Shown here one piece after another: positions 23,181-35,260 of a DNA stretch of 64,000 bases. Both the position numbers and the translations under genes were made by a program. The stretch is from the NCBI RefSeq assembly GCF_002288925.2, contig NW_022097996.1, positions 5,320,800 to 5,384,799 of the forward strand, read 5' to 3'. Numbering within the stretch: position 1 is the first letter of the stretch; each line of letters starts with the position of its first letter. The stretch is from Delphinapterus leucas. Lineage: Eukaryota > Chordata > Mammalia > Artiodactyla > Monodontidae. The notes beneath the pieces are model-generated. The model made no database searches, was not told the DNA's origin, and saw only the letters and a list, made by a program, of their open reading frames with translations.

Positions 23181-25557
23181 CCCCCTAGATTTTTATACTG
23201 CTGCTGGGTCCCTAGACCGCTACAAATCGCCACCAATTTAAACAGGCCAGGGCAACGTCACAAGTCATATTCAGAAATATTGTGCACGTTGGCAGTTCAT
23301 TCTGCGCACAAAACCCAAATTCTTCAGGGTTCTGCTGCTCCGTGACACCTGGTTACTCCAGCTCTATTTAACTGTGAATTCACCCCCTCTAAACACAAAC
23401 AGATAGACATTTCATTATTGCTAATAGTATAATTGTTATGATTTCTCCTTTTTTTCTGCTCATAGTTTTATAAAAATCAAGGTCATAGGTATAATTCCCT
23501 GTTCAGCTTTTGTTACACAATATTATTTTCACGTTTGTAAATTCTATTTTAATGGTGGTATAATGTACACAAAATAAAATAAAAAATAAACACAGAATTT
23601 AGAGGCTCAACCACCCAGTTAGCCAAGATTTATCCTGAGCACATCGTGGCTACCTGTGGCTTATTCCACCTCCAAACTTCAATCGTATGTGCCGAGATTG
23701 TAAGGATGACATCTTATTATTCTGTCTTCACAGAACATTTATGGCAGGTGGAATAAATAAGTCTGTGTCGTGGGGTAGATGTCACCGGGCCACCTATCTT
23801 TCGGTGCACATTTGAATGTACTTGGCAGTTTGTTAAAATTGAGTAAATGACTCCTAATACAGAGAGGATGTCTCTGTTAAATAAGTAATGTCTAGATGCT
23901 AACAATCAGTCCTGCATTCAGAATGCAGTGAGATGAATCTATCAGTGGCCACTGCCACTTACTGTTGGAAGCAATTTATATAAGTCTAACTGGTATTCAC
24001 GCAACGCCTTTTTCCAAGCTCTTCTGCTACCTAATTACAAAGTGGCTTTATGCTTATTATTGTTCTGACAATAGATAATGGGACAATGTAAAGCAATAAA
24101 CGATGCTGTCACTGTCACAACCCAGGAAGTGAAGAGAACACGCCATGGCGTATGTGTGTATTCAAAACCACAACTGAATTTGGCGTGATGTACAGTCCCC
24201 GGAACTGCCTGTGTGGCTATCACTGCTGGAACGTGGTAATTATGGGTTATAAGGCTTAGGAACAGACAGACCCACTTGTAAGTAGAGGCATTAAATGCAA
24301 GCGCTCCGCTGGAGGAAAAAAAAAAATCAATATCTCACGTCTTAGGAAGTCCTGACTTATTTTAAAATAATTTCTAGGTTCTGCTGCCTCCCTATCAAAT
24401 CATAGACAGGAAATAAAGCTAGAAAGCAGAAGAAAGGAAAAGGAAAGGAATTATCCTATGAATTTACTCAGTACCTACCACAAATCGGACACAACGGGAA
24501 GTAAGTTTTCTCGTCGCATCCTTCACACAATAATACAGGCTCTACAGTAGGGTCACGGAAAAATAGAGCGTGTGTGTAATAAAGTGCAACTAATTTTATT
24601 TTTCACTGTTGTTACAAACTCCCCAAATTGTTCTTTGATTTTCTAACCTTTGAGCATTTAGAATAGGATGAATAAACATCATGAATCACGTGATTTGCAT
24701 ATAATTTGCCCTGCCCATAAAGACTATACACTCTATTCCCAGATATTTGGGGAGGACAGTTTTCTTTTTATTCCTCTTTGAATTAGGACTTCTTAATTTT
24801 CTCTTCCACTCACACCCCCATCCACTGTAAGAAAAATGTATAGTATAAATACACAATGTATAACGGGAGAACTGGAAACCAAGGAAGCATGATGGGACAG
24901 CACGGAAATAAACCTACATTTGTCAGATTACTAGCAGTGGTTCACATTTGGGGGCACTCATCTAGAAAAAGCCAAAGGTAGCAGAGGAAATCATCAGAAA
25001 TAAGTACAACAGGGCACAGATGAATTTGCAGGCACCTTAGGAATAGGTAATCTTGCCTTACGTTTCGTCTTTATTCCTCTGTCGTACATTTATTTTTCTT
25101 TCCTGTCTGCTCGAGGCCACAACCTCTTACAAACATGCCTTGATCGAATTTAATGTTTTTCTCAGATTAATCTGTCAAATTCCTGTCACCAATATATAGA
25201 GAGTCAAACCGCTGAAAGCAGATGGTCTTTAAAAAAGATGTCTGAATAATGAATGCTAACAGGGCCTTAACAAGCCAGTTCTGTTTCACCCTGTTTAGTT
25301 AGTCAATGCAGCACAACGCTCAACACTTGTCTTTCAAGCTACAAGTATCAGGAAAAATACCAGACCTCTGGCAACAGCCGCCGATGTTCCTTTCTTGGGG
25401 CATATATTCACCAATCTCCGGGCTTATTTCCTAGTACAGAGTCTCTTTCCTTGCTACACGGCAGAAACAGAGCAGCAAAAAGACCAGGATACTCCCCAAA
25501 CTCTGACACTGATAAAAAAATATATATATATCAGTTCTTTAACTTGATGTTTTAAAA
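23181..25557. other. repeat-poor intronic stretch
   Basis: About 2.4 kb without a recognised gene, RNA or repeat. Short low-complexity runs occur near 23571-23592 (AATAAA-like) and 25514-25530 (AT). Its lack of readable repeats, in a window otherwise full of them, is the only notable property. Confidence 0.4.
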
Positions 25558-26190
25558 CTCCTGGCCTTGGTTTCTGTGACCACCTAACAAATGATCACAA
25601 GCTGAGTGGCTTAGACCAGCACACATTCATCACATCACAGTTTCTGTGACTCGGGAGTCCAGCTGCATCTTGCCTGGGTCCTATGCTCAGGGTCTCCCAA
25701 GGCTGCCATCAAGGTATCAGGCAGGCTAAATTCAGACCTGGAAGGTGACTGGGATGGATCGGCTTCCAAGCTCATTCCGGTAGTTGGCAGCACGCACTGC
25801 CTTCCAGCTGCAGGACTTAGGGCTCCAGCTTCTTCTGCCCACCGGCTGGAGGCGATCACTGCTCTAGAGGTGACTGAAAGGTGCCCGCCATCTGGGCTTC
25901 CTCAATGTGGTTATTCACTCCATCAGGCCAGCCAGGAGCATCCCTCTCAAGTCTACTAAGATGAAATCTCATATAAAGCAACCTAACCACAGCCGTGACA
26001 ACCCATCCCTCAGAAGCTAAAACCTGGCTGGCTCTGCCATAGTCTATGGGTTACAAACAAATCCCAGGTTGCACCCACGTTCAAAGGGAGGGGATACCAC
26101 AAAGGTGTGAACATCAGGAAGGGAGAATTGTTGGGGGAAGCGTCACCCTAGGGTCTGTCCATCCTCAAGTGTTGGTTTTAAGACCAAGAA
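25558..26190 (-). mobile_element. MLT1-type MaLR LTR, antisense
   Basis: Antisense MaLR text: 'gaccacctaacaaatgatcacaagctgagtggctta', 'cacagtttctgtgactcgggagtccag', 'gcctgggtcctatgctcagggtctc', then near the end 'ggggataccacaaaggtgtgaacatcagg' and 'tgtccatcc'. This order matches the older MLT1 subfamilies. Diverged; exact ends are uncertain. Confidence 0.65.
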
Positions 26191-26501
26191 ATCCTAGATT
26201 TAGGAAGGAAAGGAACCATTGGTTCACAGATGGATATTCTATGGGTGCAGATCCAGGCACCATGTGGAGGTCATGGAGGAAGTCCCTCTGGTGCCGGGTA
26301 GCAAAATGAAATGACCACCATGTTTCCGCTTAGCAAAATGCATTGATGGTAACACCAACCTTCAGCAAAGAGAAACTTGGCCTTCAACACGGTGCAGTTA
26401 TATTTTGGAAAACGTATTAGTATATCCTCTTAGGTTTCTGAATTCAAATTATCACCTACTTCTTTATCAAAAAGTCATGACTCCATCAAGCCATTTAAAA
26501 C
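26191..26501. other. intronic stretch, nothing recognised
   Basis: Unassigned sequence between an MLT1 LTR and a CHR-2 SINE; no gene or repeat was seen. Confidence 0.5.
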
Positions 26502-26724
26502 AAAATCTAGGGCTTCCCTGGTGGCACAGTGGTTGAGAGTCCGCCTGCCGATGCAGGGGACACGGGTTCGTGCCCTGGTCTGGGAAGATCCCACATGCCG
26601 CGGAGCGGCTGGGCCCGTGAGCCATGGCCGCTAAGCCTGTGCTTCCGAAGCCTGAGCTCCGCAATGGGAGAGGCCACAACAGTGAGAGGCCCGCGTACCG
26701 CCAAAAAAAAAAAAAAAAATCTAG
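26502..26724 (+). mobile_element. CHR-2 SINE, sense, with 9-bp duplication
   Basis: Full-length CHR-2. It starts GGGCTTCCCTGGTGGCACAG at 26510 and ends 'gaggcccgcgtaccgcc' with an A17 tail. AAAATCTAG is present at 26502-26510 and 26716-26724. The copy is close to the consensus of its siblings, so it is probably young. Confidence 0.95.
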
Positions 26725-27344
26725 CTCAGTCATGGATGCCATGATTCTCTCTGAGAAACATGCAAAGTTTAGGGATAATTAGAACTATACAACTATACTT
26801 GCTGTAATTGTGTGTATTTGGTCATCTAAGTAAAAAATAATAATTTTCCCACCATTGCTCACCTTTTATTTATCGTCATCACTTGAGTCAATAAACCATC
26901 CAAATATGGTTACAATTTCTGGTTATATTCGAAAATCCTTGCCTTCCAGATCATGTTTTAAATACTTTCCCAAGAATGAGAGGAAGGGACTTTTGGAAGA
27001 TGAAATTCTGAGCCTAAATGACATGGAACTATGCGTTTCAACCCTCTTATTAAATTATACCTGGGTAATAAGAATCAGATTTTAGATAAAACAGCTGCAT
27101 ATTCCTTTCATAAGGGATAAATTGAAAGTCTTTGTCTTATCATCACATTTGAGGGTCATTTTAATAAGCAAGAACCTGACTGACCAACTGTTTTCAAAAA
27201 GAATAGCATATTATCAATCAGGTTCATCCCCAGATCATTTTTGCACTCTGCCGTCAGAGGGATGGCGTTAAGGGGCTTCTGGGTATCCACATATTTTTAT
27301 TTTAAATATGCTGCAGCTTGACTGTCTTCCCCCACTTAATACAG
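26725..27344. other. intronic stretch, nothing recognised
   Basis: AT-rich unassigned sequence. No gene or repeat family recognised. Confidence 0.5.
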
Positions 27345-27897
27345 GCAAATGATACGACCGATAAGGAATTAATATCCAACATACATAAACAGCTCATACA
27401 ACGCAACGTTAAAAACAAACAACCCGATTAAAAACTGGGCAGAAGAACTGAATAGAATTTTTCCAAAGTGGAAATTCAGACGGCCAACAGGCACATGAAA
27501 AGGTGCTCAACATCACTAATCATCGGGGAAATGCAAATCAAAACCACAAGGTATCATCGCACACCTTTCAGAATGGCCATCAGCAAAAAGAGCACAAATA
27601 ACAAATGTCGGCGAGGATATGGAGAAGAGGGAACCGTTGTGCACTGTTGGTGGGAATGTAAGTTGGTGCAGCTATTGTGGAAACCGAGGTTGCTCAAAAA
27701 ACTAAAAATAGAACTACCATATAACCCAGCAATTCCATTCCTGGGTATATATCCAAAAAACCAAAGATACTAATTCAAAAAGATACATGCACCCCAATGT
27801 TCAGAGCAGCATTACTTACAATAGCCAAGATATGGAAGCAACCTAAATGTCCATCAACAGATGAATGGATAAAGAAGATGTTTTATGTATGCATTGT

Positions 27898-27936
<39 letters not shown>

Positions 27937-28337
27937 TGGAATACTCCTCAGCCATTAAAAAGAAGAAAATTTTGCCGTTTGCAGGAACATGAATGGACTT
28001 GGAGGGTATTACGCTAAGTGAAAGAAGTCAGACAGAGAAAGACCAATACTGTATGATATCACCTACATGTGGAATCTAAAAACTACAACAAACTAGTGAA
28101 TATAACCAAAAAAAGAAGCAGATATAGAGAACAAACTAGTGGTTATCAGTGGGGAGAGGGAAGGGGGGAGGCAATATAGGGAGAGGAGATTAAATGAGGT
28201 ATAAACCATTAGGTATAAAATAAATAAGCTACAAGGATACATTGTACAACATGGGGAATATAGCCAATATTTTATAACAATAAATGCAGTATAAACGTTA
28301 AAAACTGTATAAATTAAAAAAATTTTAAATAAAAATA
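27345..28337 (+). mobile_element. L1 ORF2 C-terminal part plus 3' UTR, sense
   Basis: A 5'-truncated L1. The ORF2 tail begins near 'aaggaattaatatccaacatacataaacagctc' and includes the conserved 'tgggcagaagaactgaatag', 'tgcaaatcaaaaccacaagg' and 'actgttggtgggaatgtaag' blocks. A 101-codon open piece at 27468-27773 is the relic ORF2 C-terminus, ending in an L1-like '[14 protein letters not shown]' stretch. A (CA)n run at 27899-27934 interrupts the sequence after it. The 3' UTR runs to an A-rich end near 28337. Stops and indels elsewhere make it inactive. Confidence 0.9.
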
Positions 28338-28819
28338 TCAAACAGCAACCATGCTGAGACAGGTAACGTCTTCCCCTGAAAGCCTTTGAGACTAAGACCT
28401 CCTTGTCCATACATGGAGGACCCTGCAGATTTCTGGGTCTTCACGTGAATTCTCATTGAACACTGGAACATATCTAAAGCTGTTTGCTTAAGTAAATCCA
28501 GTCCTTCTATCCCTTCCGCTTGCTGTCTAAACATGGGTTGATTCTTCACTGAGACAACAATACCAAAACAGAGTCTTGAATTTTCAGAATAAATTATCCA
28601 CATTTCTAGATAGAGTGGTGTACATAGTGTCTAGGTCTTTTTTTATTTCCTTGGTCTTATTTTCAACTATCACAATACTTGCATTCAGACACCTGCCTGT
28701 ATCTTCAGCTGCAAGCCACCTTATCCAAAAATTAATTGAGCCAATTGATATCTGACAGGCAGAGTTTAGGAAACATACTCTTCTACTGATATTTTTCCTC
28801 AAAAGATTCCCATGTACCA
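28338..28819. other. intronic stretch, nothing recognised
   Basis: Unassigned sequence after the L1 3' end. The minus-strand open frames here partly continue from L1 sequence and show no protein family. Confidence 0.5.
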
Positions 28820-28993
28820 AATTGAGAAAGAGCTTGGGCTTTATTGTCAGGTAGATCTGGGTTCAAATCCCAGCTGCCTCTTTGGGTCAGTTAAGCTACT
28901 TCTTTGCTCCCAGTTTCTTCACCTGTTAAAGAAGGGGTAATAATAATCTACCTTGCAAAATGTTCAAAGGATATAGATTAATGTTTGCAAAGC
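28820..28993 (+). repeat. MIR SINE, sense
   Basis: MIR with the head 'gagaaagagcttgggctttattgtcagg', the B-box region 'gggttcaaatcccagctgcc', and the core 'cccagtttcttcacctgttaaagaaggggtaataat'. Diverged, no tail. Confidence 0.85.
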
Positions 28994-30117
28994 ACCATCT
29001 CTTAAGAGCACCAAAAAATGGCAACAGGGTTTTTTTTCCCCACTGTGTCCACGTAGCTGGACCCTCATTACTTTAGTGGAAATAAAATCACAGAACCATG
29101 ATTAAATAGTATGCCCTCAGGTTTTACTGAGGTCAGAAATGGGACAAACTATAAGAAGAATGCTTCTGCATAAGTTTTGGTAAAACTACCCTTGAAAGCC
29201 ACTACATATAAAAGTGTATGTAGACCTTGGAAGACCCTAGTAATTTTCCTTGGAGTCCGCTCATGAAAAATGATCACCTCCCGTGAGGCATTTCTGCTCT
29301 CTTTTATTACAGGGAGATCTATAAAGCTCACCCTATCTCCCCTTATGGGCTGGTTCATCCAGACCAAGTGTTTTCTTTACGGAGTCAGCTGCATGCCTTC
29401 ACCACATCCCCCCATCAGGTACCAAAAGAAGGTGGAATCGTCTGAAAAGTATCCCTTCACAATCATCTGTTTACGTAACAGTTCTAAGTCCTGTTTAGCA
29501 TGTTAGAGAGGATTTGTTTCATAATCACTTGAGCAATGAATAGACTATTGAGAATTAGATTTGGTGCCTAAGTATCCACTTATCATGAATCTTCATATAC
29601 TCTGACGTAGAAGAATTACTGCTGAAACGTTGGAGGTTACTGAAATTGTGGTAAATCAGATCACTAGAGGGGTTTGCAAGGTCTATTATTGCCTTATTAA
29701 TGAAAGTTTTAAAATTTTCTGTAATAAACCTGCCTCAATAACTTTTTTAGTATTTTCCTCTAAGCAATATAAACTTATTTTTGCTTTTAAAATTTTATGC
29801 ACGGGACAATCAATAACATTGATGGATTTTCAGCTGTATGTTTGATTCCATCATTAGCAGAGTTGAACAGAAGATAAAAATTTCAGTACATTACTCCATC
29901 AGGGATGTATTCTAGATTTTGTTAATAGTTAATACTTCTTTTCAAACAAAACATTCAGTCTGACATTTTTCCTTATCAATATTCTTAAATTTAATATAAG
30001 ATAGCATAACATCATTGTAATAGCTCTTAATAAAGTATCAAAATAGTGATTCTCATTAAGAGCAGAAGGGTATCAGGAATCTTTTCCAAACCACACGTGC
30101 CAGTAAGCACTACTATA
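28994..30117. other. repeat-poor intronic stretch
   Basis: No gene, RNA or nameable repeat found in about 1.1 kb. Confidence 0.4.
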
Positions 30118-30580
30118 TGAGTCTCCTCCTGCTGCCATAACGCATTACCATACACTTAGTGGCTTAAAACAGCACAGATTTATGTTCTTACAGTTCTGGT
30201 GATCAGAAGTCCAAGTTGAATCAGCCGGGCTATGTTTCTTCTGGAGGTTTTAGGAGAGAATCCGTTTACTTGACTTTTCCAGCTTGTGGAAGCCTCCTGC
30301 ATCCCCCACTCATGGCCCCGTCCTCCATCTTCACAACCAGGTGTGTGGCATCTTCAAATTTCTCTCTCTGACTCTCCTGCTTCTCTCTTTCCTTTATAAG
30401 GATCCCGTGATTACACTGAACCCACCTGGATAATCCAGGATAACCTGAAGCCGCTTAAGTTAATCACATCAGCAAACTCCCTTTTGCCGTGGAAGGTAAC
30501 ATATTCAGAGACTCTGGCAACTAGAATGTGAACATTTTGGGGCAAACCATTTTTGTGTCTGCCACCAAATGGACTTACCT
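30118..30580 (-). mobile_element. MLT1-type MaLR LTR, antisense
   Basis: Antisense MaLR: 'gagtctcctcctgctgccataacgcattacc', 'cttagtggcttaaaacagcacagatttatg', 'cttacagttctggtgatcagaagtcc', then 'cctttataaggatcccgtgattacac' and 'aagttaatcacatcagcaaactccctttt'. Orientation follows from the sequence of blocks. Ends are approximate. Confidence 0.75.
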
Positions 30581-31714
30581 AAGAACCATGTAAGAATGCA
30601 TGAAGGGGCTGTGTGGTTGGAAAAATTTCCAGGGAACTCTAAAATTTACCACCTTTTCCCACACATCTCCCCATTGAGAACCACTGGGATAGAAATTATG
30701 TTTAGAATGTATTGATTCACAATTTAGATGAAGTGCTTGCTTGCTTCTCATAAAAGTAAAAGTGATCTTTGCTAGAGGAAGCTTCCAGAAACAGGATTGG
30801 GGATGCTACCCCTACCCATCTACTGCCTATGCCCATCACATTCCTTCTGAACCCTAGCACAAATCCGAAAGAAATCATCCTAAAAACCAGACAAGCTGAG
30901 GTGATTACCTACTGGGCAGATTTATAACTTTCTTGCTAATGCCAGTACATCTCCATGGGTACATAATTAGTACATGTCTTCACTGTCGAGTAAATGGTAA
31001 AAAAACAAACAAAACCCAATGGAAAATGGAGGGTCTTAACCCCAGTGTGTTCTGAAAGCTCTATGATTCTTAGCCTTTCCCTAATGTAAAGAATAGAAAC
31101 TAATGGAATAAAATACAAGAGCTCTGAAAGCTGGTGAATGCGATAATAATAGAAAGACATAACAAGGTTATAATAATTGGCTTGAAAAAATATACGCAAA
31201 AATCAGCTGGGTCAGAAAGAGCTTTGCAAGACAATTTAACACTTCAGAATACCTTAGACTTTTCAAAATATTTCAGTAGTATTCATGAACTTATTTAAAC
31301 TAGATTTATTTGGCCAAAAGAAGAGAAAGCAAAAAAGAAAAGAATGAATTTCTATTATATGCAAAGGAAATCATCAATATAAAAGAGAAAAGGGTAATAT
31401 TTCAAAAGTTGGAAATTCTGGAAGCCTATTTGATTGCAGTTTTGATAATTGAATCAATAGCCAAGAGACCTATTGCAGGGATTCTACTGAGTAAACAACT
31501 CTCTTAATGGGATAGTTTGAGTACAGTTCTACTCTGAGTATAGGAAGTTGCATTCTTTGATCTCTGAAGATAGTAAATTAACCGATAATTGTTGGTGGCA
31601 GTAATGGAGTAATATTTGGCTGAGTATGAAGTCACCCAAAAGCAAACACAAGAGGAAGTGAAATTATGTCTTTAAATGATGAACATAAACCTATTAATTA
31701 GGAATTCTATTCAT
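30581..31714. other. intronic stretch, nothing recognised
   Basis: AT-rich unassigned sequence with no recognised gene or repeat. Confidence 0.5.
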
Positions 31715-31935
31715 TTATGCCTATTTATTGACTGCCTAGCTATGTAGCAGGAATTATTCTACATTGCAGTAAAGAAAAACAAAGTCCCTGCTCTGATGAA
31801 ACTTAGATCCTATTGGAGAAAGAATAACCACAAAGAAAAATGTGTGTTATGTCATATGGTCATAAGAGTTAATATGAAAAATAAAGTACACAGAGAACAG
31901 ACAGTGATAGGAAAGAGGGTGCCTCTTTAAGGTTG
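31715..31935 (-). repeat. L2 LINE 3' end, antisense
   Basis: 'tatttattgactgcctagctatgtagcagg' followed by 'caaagtccctgctctgatgaaacttagatcctattgg' is the antisense L2 3' end. It fades into unassigned sequence after about 31930. Diverged. Confidence 0.6.
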
Positions 31936-33423
31936 AATTCATGTGAGTGCTACATTAAAAAAAAAAAAAAAAGAATTCTAAACAGTTTTCCAGAGAGAAA
32001 TGTATGCAGAAGACATTAATCATCACTGCTCATCTGTTTAGTTAAGACATGACTTTTACTCTCTGGAGCTTATGTTGACTGTATGTGGGTTTTTGTTGGC
32101 GTTTCTTATCATTTGTTTCCTTTCCAGTTGAGGAAACTTTAGGCCTTCAGAAATTAGTTCCAACCCATTAAGATTAAAGGTGATGAATGGTCTTGCTTCT
32201 GAAGGATGTCAGAATCATTTAAGGGAAACCTCCTTCCATTGCACAGTTAACAGTTTCATAGTTGATTGGAAAGGGGGAATCGCATGCCTGAATTCTCTAG
32301 AAAGAAAAAGCCAATGACTCCGAAATAGGGCAAACCAGAGACATTAGTGGGGGGAGGGGGGGAAACCTGAGCTTCAATTCTCTCTGATCAGCTGGCTGTC
32401 TGCCAGCCATGGCCACTAAGCTCCTTTAAGAAACCTCAGAATACATAAATCCTTTACAACTGGGAAGCTCAAAGTATTTCTCAAAAGTGAATATTTCTCT
32501 CTTGTCTGTATTTACAGCACTCTATGTAGAGGTTTGCAAAATGTGAAGTTTTGGTCAAATTTCACATAGGACATAAGGGTCACCCTTCACTTTGTGGTCC
32601 AATGGGGACAATATTTTTCTTCCCTCCTATTTTAGAAACATGGTTAATCCATTAAGGTATCACGTCATGAAAGAAAAAGGATTTTCTTGCCTCTGATTTA
32701 TAAGATTATTTAACATAATAAATATTTGTCTGAGATTATTTTGTTCCTGTTTTGCATTTTATTTGGTTTTGATTCAAACTTAATCAGTAAAGTTTTCTAT
32801 CCACAAGTTCTCAATCTTTCCCTCTAAAGGCACCAATTCTTTCCAAAACTCTCACAGGCGTGTCCCTAACCTCAGTGACAGGTTCACCAAGAAGCAAACT
32901 TAAAAGAGGTCCTTTTGTAAGGTGTTGTAGAAAGGCATATTCTTCTGGGATGTGCATAGTCTCTTAATGTGGCAAAGAAAAATCTGCATATTTAATCTGC
33001 AAAGAATATAAATGAAAAGTAATGAAGGTTCAAAATTTCACAGGGGTGATTTCTATTCTCATACTGGCTGAATTCATGTGCATAAAGAGAATAAGCCCTT
33101 GCAAATTTCTCTGACTCATCAAAAACCAAATTAGGTACAGTTTCAAACATTCTCCTGAGAAGTTTTCTTTTCTTCTTTCACGGTCAGTTATCTCTCAGTC
33201 ATTCCCACCTCCCCCTCCACAAGGACCTTCTATTCCAGGCTGCTGTTGAGGTTTCCACCACTGTTACTGCAGTTCAGCCTATATTCCGGGGAAAGTAAAT
33301 AACAGAACAAAGAGAAGGAAAAAATAAATTTCCAGGAAACGATGTCAAATTACCCTGCTAATTAGCCAGGTCCATGAGAGTGGTAGGAAGAAGTGCAGAT
33401 TTTAAGACATAAGGCTCTCGTTC
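31936..33423. other. intronic stretch, nothing recognised
   Basis: About 1.5 kb without a recognised gene or repeat, apart from an A17 run at about 31955-31971 and a G-rich run at 32350-32362. Confidence 0.45.
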
Positions 33424-33654
33424 AAAACGTGATCACACTGCTACATATAAAATAGATAACCAGCAAGGACCTACTATACAGCACAATGAACTCTGCTCAA
33501 TGTTCTGTGATAACCTAAATGGGAAAAGAATTTGAAAAAGAATACATAAATGTGTAACTGAATCACTTAGCTATACACCTGAAACTAACACGACATTGCA
33601 AATCAACTATAGTCCAATATAAAATAAAAATAAAAATTAACAAAAACACGATCA
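33424..33654 (+). mobile_element. L1 3' UTR fragment, sense
   Basis: Body about 33436-33642 with the L1 3' text 'gataaccagcaaggacctactatacagcac', 'ctgtgataacctaaatggg' and 'acacctgaaactaacacgac', ending in an A-rich tail. The flanks AAAACGTGATCA (33424-33435) and AAAACACGATCA (33643-33654) agree at 10 of 12 positions and look like a decayed target duplication. It is a paralog of the fragment at 12464-12682. Confidence 0.85.
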
Positions 33655-33741
33655 GATTAGTTTGAAATTAGAGCTCATCTCTGGAAACTAACAACACAAT
33701 TGACTAATGTTCCTCTTTTTCCCATTGTTATTATCAGCTTT

Positions 33742-33928
33742 CAGCTAGATTAGCTGTTCTTAGCCAGGGGCAATTTTGCCCTGAAGGAGACATTTGACAA
33801 CGTGTGGAGACAGTTTTGGTTAACTCGAGGGTACTACTGACATCTAGCCAGTGATGTTGCTAAGCATTCACAACAGCCCCCATAACAAAGGATTATTGAG
33901 CCCCAAATGCCGAAAGCACTAAGAAGCC
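33742..33928 (+). mobile_element. MER5A hAT-Charlie DNA transposon
   Basis: Non-autonomous hAT element. The text 'gccaggggcaattttgccctgaaggagacatttgacaacgtgtggagac' and 'cagcccccataacaaaggattattgagcccc' matches MER5A in order. It has no coding capacity and is immobile in mammals. Terminal repeats are partly decayed. Confidence 0.85.
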
Positions 33929-33989
33929 CTGAAATAGATCACCTCAAAAAGAAGTCATTCGGTCTTGTGCTTTAAAGCAAAACTTCCTG

Positions 33990-35135
33990 CTACCTGTGCC
34001 TTCCTTCACGGAGGCAATGTGATGTAATAGGAAGTCTTAAGTTACTAGACAGAGTTTGGGGGAAACCGAAGTCACCAGGGAGATAAGTGGGAAGAGAGGG
34101 CCAAGGAGAGGTCCCTGAGGAACCCCAGCATTTGCAGGATGAAGAGCAGAGGAGTCTATCTTGAAACTGAGATGTGATCTAAAACATAGAATCTTGAGAG
34201 GCAAGGAAGAACTTCCAGAAGAAGAGGTTAGGTTCAGTGAGGCAAGAACTTGAAAATGTGTGTGTGCTTTGACAAGTGGAGATCTTTGTAATAGGAGTTT
34301 CCAAACAGAGGTAGAGGCTGAAGCCAGATCTCGGCGCTTCAAGGAGTAAAGAGCAACTCTTCCATGATTTTGGAGATGATGGAAAGTAGAACACTGTGTA
34401 TTAGCTAGGGAGAAATTCAGATTTTAAAGGAATACTTTTATTAGTTTATCTAGTACAGTAAGTCCCGAGTTCAGTTCCGAGAGCGTGTTTGTAAGTCCAA
34501 TTTGTTCATAAGTCCAACAAAGTTAGCCTAGGTACCACAGTGACACAATCAGCCCTAGAGTATTGCACTGTCATAGGTTTATAATACTTTTTGCCTCGCT
34601 CCACTCTCTCAATTTTCTTCACTTTTGTTTCCATCATTATCACTTGGTGCTTCCTAGCAGTACCAGCTACATCACCACTGTTTTATACTTGCTTCTGGAC
34701 ATCCTAGACTTGAAATAAAGATACTCTACTCTATACAGTCCTGTACAGTAAAGTACACAAAAGCACAGCCACTTGTAGAGGATGCACACACATGACAATG
34801 AACGCCGGACACGTGAACTAACTTACGTTATTAGACATGCGAACGCATGTTCGCATCTTTGAAAGTTCACAACTTGAAGGTTCGTATATAGGGGACTTAC
34901 TGTATAGTATTAGAGAGACTCAAAAATGTCTATAGCTAAAGAGAAGAAGCCAACTGAGGAAAGAAATTGAATGTGAGAGAGAGTTGATAACAAATGGAAC
35001 AACATCACAAAGGGGTCATCGAGGGATGGTCTAGGGTGCAAGCAAAGAGGTTGGTCCTCAAGAGCACAAAACACATCCTCTGAGCCTAGATAAGCTGGGG
35101 TGTAGACAGCAATCATTTTGTGAATAGGGAAAGGG
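33990..35135 (-). repeat. L2 LINE, antisense, split by a DNA transposon
   Basis: Two arms, 33990-34453 and 34905-35135, read as antisense L2 ORF2: 'gagaggtccctgaggaaccccagcatttgcagg', 'gaagccagatctcggcgcttcaaggagtaa', then after the interruption 'aagaaattgaatgtgagagagag' and 'caaagaggttggtcctcaagagcacaaaac'. The reading frame is lost. The break is filled by the TA-flanked element at 34456-34902. Confidence 0.6.
34454..34904. mobile_element. Tc1/mariner-type non-autonomous DNA transposon with TA duplication
   Basis: The 447-bp element 34456-34902 has terminal inverted repeats CAGTAAGTCCC (left) and CAGTAAGTCCCC (right, read on the minus strand), flanked by TA at 34454-34455 and 34903-34904. 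This is the hallmark of Tc1/mariner (Tigger/pogo group likely). No transposase frame is present. A strong hairpin, ATGCGAAC / GTTCGCAT with a 4-base loop, lies near the right end at 34837-34856. The second half of each end also shares text such as 'gttcgta' in inverted form. Confidence 0.8.
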
Positions 35136-35139
35136 TACA

Positions 35140-35260
35140 TTTACTCATTCAATATTTATTATCTAGGATATGCCCAAGTACTGTGCTAAGTATATAAAAA
35201 TGAACAAAACATGGTCCCTGACCTCAAGGAGCACAGTTTAGTGAGAAGCTAAAGTCAACT
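35140..35260 (-). repeat. L2 LINE 3' end, antisense
   Basis: 'tcattcaatatttattatctagg', 'agtactgtgctaagtat' and 'acatggtccctgacctcaaggagcacag' form an antisense L2 3' end. It may be a second copy or a rearranged part of the preceding L2. Confidence 0.6.

Noticed and set aside
27468..27773. A 101-codon open frame
   Set aside because: It is the relic C-terminus of L1 ORF2, not a host gene.
12454..33654. The two similar L1 3' fragments at 12464 and 33436 as a segmental duplication
   Set aside because: The similarity stops at the L1 ends and each has its own flanking repeat, so these are separate insertions of the same family.
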